Shown here: positions 5,331 to 10,632 of the stretch, piece by piece
Layout: every line of letters starts with the position of its first letter
Numbering within the stretch: the first letter of the stretch is position 1
DNA from: Baffinella frigidus
Taxonomy: Eukaryota > Cryptophyceae > Cryptomonadales > Baffinellaceae
Direction: 5' to 3'
Assembly: GCA_026770585.1 (NCBI GenBank)
Contig: MU646411.1
Location: forward strand, 556,909 to 567,666
Length of the DNA stretch: 10,758 nucleotides
Made by a program: the position numbers and the translations under genes
The notes under the pieces: generated by a model
The model's database searches: none
Seen by the model: the letters and a program-made list of their open reading frames with translations, nothing else
Told to the model about the DNA's origin: nothing

Positions 5331-5366
5331 CCCCAAACCCCAAACCCCAAACCCCAAACCCTAACC
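5331..5366 (-). repeat. Short telomere-like array
   Basis: About five CCCCAAA/CCCTAA units, in the C-rich orientation, lying between two box repeats. Only about 160 bases away from a G-rich block of opposite orientation. Confidence 0.8.
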
Positions 5367-5425
5367 GAGAGTCCCGCGCAGGTTCTGATCCACACCGAGC
5401 GAGACGGTATCGTGCAGGTCCTACC
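5366..5425 (+). repeat. Box repeat, second copy
   Basis: GAGAGTCCCGCGCAGGTTCT, GATCCAC, CCGAGCGAGACGG, ATCGTGCAGGTCCTACC. The same series occurs at 5823-5880 and 6203-6262. The minus strand reads RTCAGLS in one frame in all three. Confidence 0.65.
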
Positions 5426-5439
5426 TCTGGACCTGCACG
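5411..5439. repeat. Hairpin with perfect 11-bp stem
   Basis: CGTGCAGGTCC (5411-5421) pairs exactly with GGACCTGCACG (5429-5439) around a 7-base loop. It overlaps the end of the box repeat; the two other box copies lack the right arm. There is no T-tract, and terminator logic does not apply to this DNA. Confidence 0.6.
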
Positions 5440-5487
5440 CCTTAGTTCACTCCGAGCCACAATATTTCAGCTAAGTCAACCATCTCA

Positions 5488-5584
5488 CCTAAGTCAACTT
5501 TCCCCTGTTTTCGTTTAGATGGACCTGGCCACCATGGACGGCATTTGACTTAAGGCGCTGGCTTTCAGGGGGAGTTGACTTAGG
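5488..5584. mobile_element. Inverted-repeat element, ~97 bp
   Basis: CCTAAGTCAACTTTCCCCTG (5488-5507) pairs with CAGGGGGAGTTGACTTAGG (5566-5584) with one gap or mismatch. A further CTAAGTCAAC lies just outside (5471-5480) and TTTGACTTAAGG inside (5544-5555). No target-site duplication could be recognised, so insertion is unproven. Confidence 0.5.
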
Positions 5585-5611
5585 CAAAATGTTCTGACTC
5601 CGAGTGTAGTT

Positions 5612-5883
5612 GGATAGCGAGGAGGCAAACGGATCGGGTATTTATTATCCTCAGCTCCCATCGGACGCTGAAGCCCCCACAAAACGGACGCGACTAGTAG
5701 CAATTTCTGCATTCGTACCCGATCCGTTCGCCTGGAGGAGCTGTGTCGGAACGCGGAACTTCCCTATTTTTATTATTATTATTAAGGATCGTATGCCGTA
5801 GGGACCGACCAAGGTTTCAAACGAGAGTCCCGCGCAGGTTCTGATCCACCCCGAACGAGACGGCATCGTGCAGGTCCCACCCC
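5612..5883 (+). repeat. 380-bp tandem duplication, unit 1 repeated part
   Basis: Bases 5612-5883 recur at 5992-6263, offset by exactly 380, with roughly six to eight substitutions and no gap. The unit holds an inverted repeat (5623-5640 with 5716-5733), a TTA-repeat tract (about 5767-5784) and a box repeat. Open frames on both strands lack known domains; the pair differs by one synonymous and one nonsynonymous change in the plus-strand frame, too few to test for coding. Confidence 0.85.
5623..5733. repeat. Inverted repeat inside the tandem unit
   Basis: AGGCAAACGGATCGGGTA (5623-5640) pairs with TACCCGATCCGTTCGCCT (5716-5733), one mismatch. The same structure is at 6003-6020 and 6096-6113. 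GAGG occurs on both outer sides (5619-5622 and 5735-5738), one base off symmetry, so a 4-bp duplication is possible but weak. Confidence 0.6.
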
Positions 5884-5991
5884 CAAAACGACACGACTTA
5901 GTTGTATTCTTACGAAATAGTCTTTATTATCAAATTTATATTCTTTTTCTGTTCTTCCCGCAATATTTTTATTTAATGTGCCTATTTTGCC
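5884..5991. other. AT-rich spacer between tandem copies
   Basis: A 108-base AT-rich stretch, unlike its surroundings, that belongs to unit 1 of the 380-bp duplication and is missing after unit 2. It contains ATATTTTTATTTAATG. No gene seen. Confidence 0.6.
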
Positions 5992-6263
5992 GGATAGCGA
6001 GGAGGCAAACGGATCGGGTATTTATTATCCTCAGCTCCCATCCGACGCTGAAGCCCCCACAAAACGGGCGCGACTAGTAGCAATTTCTGCATTCGTACCC
6101 GATCCGTTCGCCTGGAGGAGCTGTGTCGGAACGCGGAACTTCCCTATTTTTATTATTATTATTAAGGATCGTATGCCGTAGGGACCGACCAAGGTTTCAA
6201 ACGAGAGTCCCGCGCAGGTTCTGGTCGACTCCGAACGAGATGGCATCGTGCAGGTCCTACCCT
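5992..6263 (+). repeat. 380-bp tandem duplication, unit 2 (partial)
   Basis: Second copy of 5612-5883. Differences seen include TCGG to TCCG, ACGGACGCG to ACGGGCGCG and ATCCACCCC to GTCGACTCC. It breaks off after CATCGTGCAGGTCC-TACCC and passes into the repeat 6272-6355. Confidence 0.85.
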
Positions 6264-6271
6264 CCACACGG

Positions 6272-6355
6272 TGGACTACGAACCTTTCATCAAAAGTCAA
6301 CTTACCATGTAGGCACTTGACTTTACGGATTTTGTAATGCAAATTTGGTCACGTG
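6272..6355 (-). repeat. Dispersed repeat, inverted copy of 1811-1905
   Basis: On the minus strand it reads GTGACCAAATTTGCA, CCGTAAAGT, AAGTTGACTTTTGATGAAAG and GTCCACCGTGT, as at 1811-1905. It ends at a perfect 12-bp palindrome GGTCACGTGACC (6347-6358). Confidence 0.65.
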
Positions 6356-6414
6356 ACCGCTCCATCTAGGGGTCCCGAAACCCTTGAAGCCCACCGTGTG
6401 GACCCCGCCCGGAT

Positions 6415-6516
6415 TTGGGGGGTTGGGGTATCGGTCTTTAGGTTGTTGGGGGAGTTAGGGTCTAAGGTTCATGGTTCAGAGTTCAGGGTTCAGGGTTTTG
6501 GGGGGTTGGGGTTTAG
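6415..6516 (+). repeat. Degenerate telomere-like array, G-rich orientation
   Basis: GGGGTTT, GGTTCAGGGTTCAGGGTTTT and GGGGTTTAG units with the G-rich strand on plus. Much more degenerate than the C-rich blocks; the GGTTCAG units equal CCCTGAA in reverse. Confidence 0.75.
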
Positions 6517-6572
6517 ACCCCAGGCGGGAGCTGCGGCAGTTGTGCATCGGGAGGCTAGGTCTGCCCCATGTT

Positions 6573-6644
6573 ATGAGTCTAGCTCTGTCTCGTTTTATGA
6601 ATCCAGCTCTGTCTCATTTTATGAGTCTAGCTCTGTCTCATTGT
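6573..6644 (+). repeat. Three 24-bp tandem repeats
   Basis: ATGA[G/A]TC[T/C]AGCTCTGTCTC plus [G/A]TTTT, three times (6573-6596, 6597-6620, 6621-6644). The motif CTCTGTCTC is also the start of R1, and R1 copy 3 follows at 6656, so the repeat may have grown from the R1 left end. In one frame it encodes SSSVSFYE repeats, but the frame also runs through telomere-like DNA. Confidence 0.82.
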
Positions 6645-6655
6645 ATTTAAGGAGT

Positions 6656-6768
6656 GTACCTCTGTCTCAGTCTATTTGGGCTCACCAATGTGGTGAGCAC
6701 GGGCTCATTTCCGCTCCAACGTTGACGGGTGTGTACCGCAACCCCAGAACACCGACGTGAGAATAGTG
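6656..6768 (+). repeat. R1 113-bp dispersed repeat, copy 3
   Basis: Gap-free alignment to copies 1 and 2. Hairpin GCTCACC (6680-6686), loop AATGT, GGTGAGC (6692-6698). It is followed by an R3 copy as at 4309-4701. Confidence 0.75.
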
Positions 6769-6869
6769 TGAAAGTCAAACTCAGTGAGGCAGAGGTAGAG
6801 GTCTGACGCGCCCAAACTGGAATTCTTGACTGGAATTCTCGCATTGGAGATTCCGCCTGGCACTTGAAA

Positions 6870-6949
6870 CATGAAATGTTTTCGTGGAACATTCCGTTTG
6901 GGATGTGTTGGGAGCAACAACGTTATTTGGTGGGGCATGCGTGAGTGCC
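6870..6949 (+). repeat. R3 copy 2 (uninterrupted)
   Basis: TTTTCGTGGAACATTCCGTT, GGGATGTGTTGGGAGCA and GGTGGGGCATGCGTGAG match R3 copy 1, with CAACGTTATTTGGTGG at the point where copy 1 holds the 150-bp palindrome. It is the empty-site reference. Confidence 0.78.
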
Positions 6950-6953
6950 CACT

Positions 6954-7009
6954 CCCGAATCCCGGATCCCGAATCCCGGATCCCGAATCCCGAATCCCAA
7001 ATCCCAAAT
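6954..7009 (+). repeat. Eight perfect heptamers, CCCGAAT type
   Basis: CCCGAAT, CCCGGAT, CCCGAAT, CCCGGAT, CCCGAAT, CCCGAAT, CCCAAAT, CCCAAAT. The period is seven as in the telomere-like arrays, but the last base is T and the first two variants alternate, giving a 14-bp higher-order unit. Confidence 0.88.
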
Positions 7010-7106
7010 CCTAGGTTGACTTTGATGAGCGCATGCACGTGGTCAGCCTGCAAGGACCCTAGAGGGATCTAATGCGAAATCAGACTCAATTTAAAACGCC
7101 GTTTCG

Positions 7107-7185
7107 TGCTATCTTCAGGGTGGAATTTTCTATCTTAGCCTCGACATAGGTTTACCATAGCACAAACCCCACCCCTAAGATAGCA
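7107..7185. mobile_element. 79-bp element with 17-bp terminal inverted repeats
   Basis: TGCTATCTTCAGGGTGG (7107-7123) pairs with CCACCCCTAAGATAGCA (7169-7185), two mismatches. The interior has CTATCTTAGCCTCGACATAG. A second copy of the element, with its inner part duplicated in inverted orientation, is at 10074-10216, so this is a dispersed repeat family. No target-site duplication was identified. Confidence 0.62.
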
Positions 7186-7252
7186 AAAAGGTGATTTGAT
7201 TTAAATGTGCATCCACGTGAGATTTCAACTCGTGACTCTTCCCGTTCGCTGT

Positions 7253-7374
7253 AACCCATAAACCCTGTACCTTAAACCCTAAACCCTAAAGCCTACACCC
7301 TAAACCCTACAACCTAAACCCTAAACCCTCAACCCTAAACTCCAAACCCCAAACCCTAAACCCGAAACACGAAA
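7253..7374 (-). repeat. Telomere-like heptamer array
   Basis: CCCTAAA mixed with CCCTACA, CCCTGTA and CCCCAAA units. It is split from the next array by a 40-base spacer (7375-7414). Confidence 0.88.
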
Positions 7375-7414
7375 CAGGATTCATCGGCAGAAGAGGCGTA
7401 TGCCTTTCTCAAGG

Positions 7415-7735
7415 TAAACCCCAAACCCTGAACCCTAAACCCTGATTCCTACATCCCAAACCCTACACCCTAAACCTTCAACCCTGAATCCTGAACCCTG
7501 AACCCTGAACCCTAGACCCTAAACTCTCAACTCTCAACCCTCAACCATAAACCATAAACCATAAACCATAAACTATGAACCATACACCGTAAACCATAAA
7601 CCATAAACCATAAACCATAAACCGTACACCATAAACCATAAACCATAAACCATAAACCATAAACCCTAAACCCTAAACCCTAAACCCTAAACCCTAAGCC
7701 CTAAACCCTAAACCTTAAACCCTAAACCCTAAACC
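7415..7735 (-). repeat. Telomere-like array with a CCATAAA block
   Basis: It opens with mixed CCCTGAA/CCCTAAA units. Positions 7545-7662 are almost entirely CCATAAA with CCATACA and CCGTA[A/C]A variants, and 7663-7735 is regular CCCTAAA. The sharp boundary suggests local amplification of a variant unit. Confidence 0.9.
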
Positions 7736-8175
7736 CACACACCCAACGATTCCCCGACTCGAGCATACGCCTACTCCAGTCGCGTTTTCTCGGTGGTCCG
7801 CAAACAAGCTTAGTGGTTTGCGACAAAGAACGTCACAAACCAATGTCTGGTTGGTGGATTGCGTGTTGCGCGGTGCTCTCTCGAGAGAGGCTCTGGCTCA
7901 GCTGGGCCCCCGCTCAACCAGAGCCTCCGCTGGGGTTGCATGCGTGGTTGCCGTGTTGGTGTTAATAGCGGTCTCTGCACGAGCAAGCGAGAGAGCAAGC
8001 GAGAGCAAGCGAGAGGTGCGCACCAGAAACAAAAGGGATTATGTGCGCTTTGTTCTTGTGAATATAGTTGTTCGAATTACTCTAAGTTTAGTAACAATCA
8101 ATTCTCTATAGATAGAATTGATAGCAAATTAGGGGTTCTAGCGAGACGTTGTTTGCGGAGGGCGGAAGGTGTCTC
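7736..8175. other. Low-repeat stretch with short palindromes, no gene supported
   Basis: Contains a perfect 14-bp palindrome CTCTCTCGAGAGAG (7876-7889), a 10-bp stem GAGGCTCTGG (7887-7896) with CCAGAGCCTC (7918-7927), three GAGCAAGCGA units (7981-8012), and ATCAATTCT (8097-8105) with AGAATTGAT (8114-8122). Open frames of up to about 120 codons on both strands overlap these repeats and show no known domain. Confidence 0.45.
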
Positions 8176-8178
8176 CCT

Positions 8179-8511
8179 AACCCCCAAACCCTACACCAGG
8201 CGCGAGGGATCTGTCTAAACCCTCAAACCTCAACCATCAACCCTCTAAATAAATCCTAAATCCTGAACACTAACCCCCAAACCCTGCACCAGGTGCGTGG
8301 GGTTAGGCGGCTCCTTTTCTCTATGTGTTGAGTTCCGTGTTCGTTTCAGTTTCTTGCGCGGTAACGACGTCTCCCTCTCTTCTCCATTCAGGCCTAAAAC
8401 CTCAACCCTACACCATGCGCGCAGGATCCGCACCTCAACCCTCAACCCTCAACCCTGTAAATCCTAAATCCAGAACCCGAACCCCCAAACCCTACACCAG
8501 GCGCGCGGGAT
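8179..8511 (+). repeat. Four dispersed CCCCAAACCCTACACCAGG units
   Basis: AACCCCCAAACCCTACACCA followed by GGCGCG or a close variant starts at 8179, 8272 and 8480, with a shorter form at 8401. Units at 8272 and 8480 are preceded by AAATCCTAAATCC and followed by TTAGGCGGCT. They look like telomere-like units fused to a unique tag and then copied. Confidence 0.6.
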
Positions 8512-8568
8512 TAGGCGGCTGTTGTTCGCTGGGTTTGCGTCCAACGAGTGCCTTCTTGATTGCAGGTC
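8500..8568 (+). repeat. Dispersed repeat, copy 1 (partner 8893-8963)
   Basis: GGCGCG, GTTGTTCGC, GGGTTTGCGTCCAA, TGCCTTCTTGATTGCAGGTC are shared with 8893-8963 in the same order. The end CTTCTTGATTGCAG resembles a 3' splice site, but no exon is supported. Confidence 0.68.
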
Positions 8569-8612
8569 CTATCCAATCAACCGCGTCGTGTGTACCGATG
8601 GGGCGTGTTGTC

Positions 8613-8742
8613 TAAGCATCACTCAAAGGCCCTTGGCCAAAATTAAGACTGCAGATCACATAGAAAGACGATTTATGTAAGCATCACTCAAAGGCCCTTG
8701 GCCAAAATTAAGACTGCAGATCACATAGAAAGACGATTTCTG
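8613..8742 (+). repeat. 65-bp tandem duplication, two units
   Basis: Units 8613-8677 and 8678-8742 are identical except for one base (A at 8675, C at 8740). They start TAAGCATCACTCAAAGGCCC and contain GGCCCTTGGCC. Very recent duplication or conversion. No RNA gene structure is recognised. Confidence 0.92.
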
Positions 8743-8809
8743 TAGACTATGTATACTAGCTCGGATTTTCGTGCCGGGGGCGCCTGCCGGGGGACGTGCC
8801 GGTCGGTTG

Positions 8810-8857
8810 AGGATCTAGTGTTTCGTGTTCAGTGCTTAGGGTGTAGGGTGTGGGGTT
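8810..8857 (+). repeat. Array-edge repeat, left copy
   Basis: AGGATCTAGTGTTTCGTGTT then CAGTGCTTAGGGTGTAGGGT, matching 9448-9495 with few substitutions. It ends in short G-rich telomere-like DNA (to about 8870). The two copies lie on either side of the array 8965-9390, in the same orientation. Confidence 0.7.
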
Positions 8858-8892
8858 TGGGGGTTGGGGTTCCACACAGTGGGAATCCGAAA

Positions 8893-8963
8893 GGCGCGTG
8901 GGATCCGGCTGTGTTGTTGTTCGCAGGGTTTGCGTCCAATAACTGCCTTCTTGATTGCAGGTC
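8893..8963 (+). repeat. Dispersed repeat, copy 2 (partner 8500-8568)
   Basis: Shares GTTTGCGTCCAA and TGCCTTCTTGATTGCAGGTC with copy 1. Here the last bases run directly into the CCCTAAA/CCCGAAA array. Confidence 0.68.
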
Positions 8964-8964
8964 T

Positions 8965-9390
8965 GAACCCTAAACCCGAAACCCGAAACCCGAAACCCGA
9001 AACCCGAAACCCGAAACCTGAAACCCTGAACCCGAAACCCGAAACCCAAAACCCAAAACCCGAAACCCGAAACCCGAAACCCGAAACCCGAAATCCAAAA
9101 CCCGAAACCCTGAACCCTTAACCCTAAACCCGAAACCCTGAACCCTAAACTCTACACCCTGAACCACAATCCACGAACCCTAAACCCTAAACCCTAAACC
9201 CGAAACTCTAAACCCTAAACCCTAAACCCTACACCCTAAACCCTGCACCCTACACCCTAAACCCTAGACCCTAAACCCCAACCCTAAACTCCAAACCCAA
9301 AACCCAAAACCCTAAACCCTAAACCCTGAACCCCAAACCCCAAACCCCAAACCCTAAACCCTAAACCCCAAACCCCAAACCCTAAACCCT
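8965..9390 (-). repeat. Telomere-like heptamer array with CCCGAAA blocks
   Basis: The longest array. CCCGAAA predominates from about 8975 to 9100, followed by mixed CCCTAAA/CCCTGAA/CCCTACA and a CCCCAAA/CCCTAAA end from about 9300. The G-rich strand is minus. The periodic peptide GFGFRVS-type frames are artefacts. Confidence 0.92.
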
Positions 9391-9408
9391 CTGAAATTCC
9401 CACTTGTG

Positions 9409-9440
9409 ATCTGGCGTGGGTAGAGTGGGGGTGCTGAACA
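9409..9440 (+). repeat. R5 subtelomeric repeat, partial copy a
   Basis: TGGCGTGGGTAGAGTGGGGG TGCT matches the start of copies b and c, then diverges into the array-edge repeat. Confidence 0.55.
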
Positions 9441-9447
9441 GCGTTTT

Positions 9448-9495
9448 AGGATCTGGTGTTTAGTGTTCAGTGCTTAGGGTGTAGGGTGTAGGGTT
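9448..9495 (+). repeat. Array-edge repeat, right copy
   Basis: Partner of 8810-8857: AGGATCTGGTGTTTAGTGTT, CAGTGCTTAGGGTGTAGGGT. It includes three to four G-rich heptamers (TAGGGTG), opposite in orientation to the array just to its left. Confidence 0.7.
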
Positions 9496-9596
9496 TACAA
9501 ACCTCTTGGGCTCGCGTTCGTACGACGCTAGAATGCCTCGTTTACCGGGCTCACCATATCAATAAAGTTACTCATTTGCGCGACATTTGTTGGGTT

Positions 9597-9648
9597 TGGC
9601 AGAGTGGGGGTGCTAAATATGGCGAAGTGGGGCTTCTCAGTCGCGGTT
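9597..9648 (+). repeat. R5 subtelomeric repeat, copy b
   Basis: TGGCAGAGTGGGGGTGCTAA, ATATGGCGAA, GTGGGGCTTCTCAGTCGCGG. It matches copy c closely and then changes to unrelated sequence (9649-9751). Confidence 0.7.
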
Positions 9649-9751
9649 CGGGGAGGATCATTCAGAAGATAATCTCGCCAAAAATGAATCCCACCCGCCG
9701 CAACAATGTGGGGGGGTCACCACGAGACCAATTTTACCCGAAACTGAAATT

Positions 9752-9846
9752 ATGGCGTGGGCAGAGTGGGGGTGCTAAATATGGCGAACTGGGGGTTCTC
9801 AGTCGCGGTCTTACGTGACGCGACCGACGTCTTGTAACCTCTCCCC
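9752..9846 (+). repeat. R5 subtelomeric repeat, copy c (fullest)
   Basis: In order: TGGCGTGGGCAGAGTGGGGG, TGCTAAATATGGCGAACT, GGGGGTTCTCAGTCGCGGTC, TTACGTGACGCGACCGACGT, CTTGTAACC. It ends directly against a telomere-like array, as copies d (partly) and g do. Confidence 0.72.
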
Positions 9847-9981
9847 CCTAAACCTTAAACTCTAAACCCTACACCTTACACCCTACACCCTGCAACCTAC
9901 ACCCTACACCCTACACCCTACACCCTACACCCGACACCCGACACCCGACACCCTACAACTTAAACCCTAAACCCTAAACCC
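9846..9981 (-). repeat. Telomere-like array, CCCTACA/CCCGACA type
   Basis: CCCTACA dominates from about 9890, with three CCCGACA in a row (9930-9950) and CCCTAAA at the right end. Lies between R5 copies c and d. Confidence 0.9.
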
Positions 9982-10020
9982 GGTCCTGCGTGACGCGTCT
10001 TGCAACCCCTCCCACTCTCC
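9982..10020 (+). repeat. R5 subtelomeric repeat, partial copy d
   Basis: GGTCCTGCGTGACGCGTCTT followed by GCAACCCCTCCCAC, the right half of the R5 unit with an internal deletion (CGACCGA absent). Confidence 0.6.
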
Positions 10021-10073
10021 CATGTCAAGGGTGTTTTAATGTGAAAGCGGCTTCAATCCAAAATACTGTTTCA

Positions 10074-10216
10074 TGCTTTCTTAAGGGTGAAGTCTGCTAT
10101 CTTAGCCTCGACATAGCGTTAACATAGCACGGTATCCACCCTAAGATACTGGTCAGTATCAGTATCTGGAGGTGGATACCATGCTATGTTAACGCTATGT
10201 CGAGGCTAAGATAGCA
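10074..10216. mobile_element. Element related to 7107-7185 with an inverted duplication
   Basis: Bases 10074-10148 follow the 7107-7185 element (TGCTTTCTTAAGGGTG, CTATCTTAGCCTCGACATAG, CATAGCAC, CACCCTAAGATA). The piece 10095-10140 is then repeated in inverted orientation at 10171-10216 with one mismatch in 46, and pairing extends to 10151/10160 with three more mismatches around an 8-base loop. So a palindrome has been made from the inner part of a known element. There is no coding capacity. Confidence 0.7.
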
Positions 10217-10230
10217 AATACGAGGTGGTT

Positions 10231-10302
10231 GAATATGGGCAACTGGGGGTTCTCCGCCGCGGTCCTACGTGACGCAACCGACGTTATGTAACCCCTCCCA
10301 CC
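10231..10302 (+). repeat. R5 subtelomeric repeat, copy e
   Basis: GAATATGGGCAACTGGGGGT, TCTCCGCCGCGGTCCTACGT, GACGCAACCGACGTTATGTA, ACCCCTCCCACC. It runs straight into the inverted-repeat element 10303-10461. Confidence 0.7.
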
Positions 10303-10461
10303 CCACACAGCGGGCTACGAAGGGATTTTTGGCCCAGATCGGGCCGAGTTTCCGTTACCTCATCCGCAGGAACCCCCCTTGTGCCCCTACGGGTTGCCTA
10401 CCGTAGGGTCCTCGGTCTTATCGCTTAGGGGTTATTCAAAATCCCTTCGAAGGCCGCTGTG
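10303..10461. mobile_element. ~159-bp element with ~25-bp terminal inverted repeats
   Basis: CACAGCGGGCTACGAAGGGA TTTTT near 10305 pairs with the right end AAAATCCCTTCGAAGGCCGC TGTG ending at 10461, with about three mismatches. An internal hairpin CCCTACGG (10385-10392) with CCGTAGGG (10401-10408) is exact. The right 47 bases recur in inverted orientation at 4-50. No clear target-site duplication; it separates R5 copy e from copy f, which starts mid-unit. Confidence 0.55.
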
Positions 10462-10520
10462 CAACTGGGGCTTCTCCGTCGCGGTTTTGCATGACCGACG
10501 TCTTGTAACCCCTCCTACCC
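10462..10520 (+). repeat. R5 subtelomeric repeat, partial copy f
   Basis: AACTGGGGCTTCTCCGTCGC, GGTTTTGCATGACCGACGTC, TTGTAACCCCTCC. The left part of the unit is absent, and the element 10303-10461 sits at the break. Confidence 0.65.
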
Positions 10521-10530
10521 TTCTGCTTAT

Positions 10531-10600
10531 CCTTCTTTTACTTTCAAGCCTGGGGATGCGTGATCCAAACGTCTATGGGCCTTGAAACGAGCCCGCTTCA
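10531..10600 (+). repeat. Dispersed repeat, copy of 1141-1214
   Basis: TTTCAAGCCTGGGGATG, TCCAAACGTCTATGGGCCT, GAGCCCGCTTC in the order seen at 1141-1214. It lies between R5 copies f and g. Confidence 0.55.
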
Positions 10601-10603
10601 GTG

Positions 10604-10632
10604 CGGCCGACGTCTTGTAACCCCTCTCACCC
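10604..10632 (+). repeat. R5 subtelomeric repeat, partial copy g
   Basis: CGGCCGACGTCTTGTAACCC CTCTCACCC, the extreme right end of the R5 unit, joined directly to the final telomere-like array. Confidence 0.6.

Noticed and set aside
5411-5439. Perfect 11-bp hairpin as a bacterial-type terminator
   Set aside because: No following T-tract and no gene upstream; the context is not prokaryotic.
5612-6263. Direct repeats as LTRs of a small retroelement
   Set aside because: The unit lacks a TG...CA terminus, a primer-binding site, a polypurine tract or coding, and the offset structure fits a partial tandem duplication better.
5610-6342. Frames in the 380-bp duplicated unit containing EEANGSGIYY and VPDPFAW
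   Set aside because: Open on both strands, no known domain, and part of the similarity between strands comes from an inverted repeat. Only two differences fall in the frame, so selection cannot be judged.
6573-6644. Regular 24-bp repeats as a CRISPR array
   Set aside because: The units are contiguous with no unique spacers, and the surroundings are eukaryotic telomere-like DNA.
6353-6760. 135-codon frame with SSSVSFYE repeats
   Set aside because: It runs through degenerate telomere-like DNA, a 24-bp tandem repeat and R1, none of which is plausibly coding. The octapeptide repeat follows because 24 is a multiple of three.
7818-8218. Overlapping frames of about 100-120 codons
   Set aside because: Two plus-strand frames and one minus-strand frame are open over the same DNA, with no domain; the region holds short palindromes and GAGCAAGCGA repeats.
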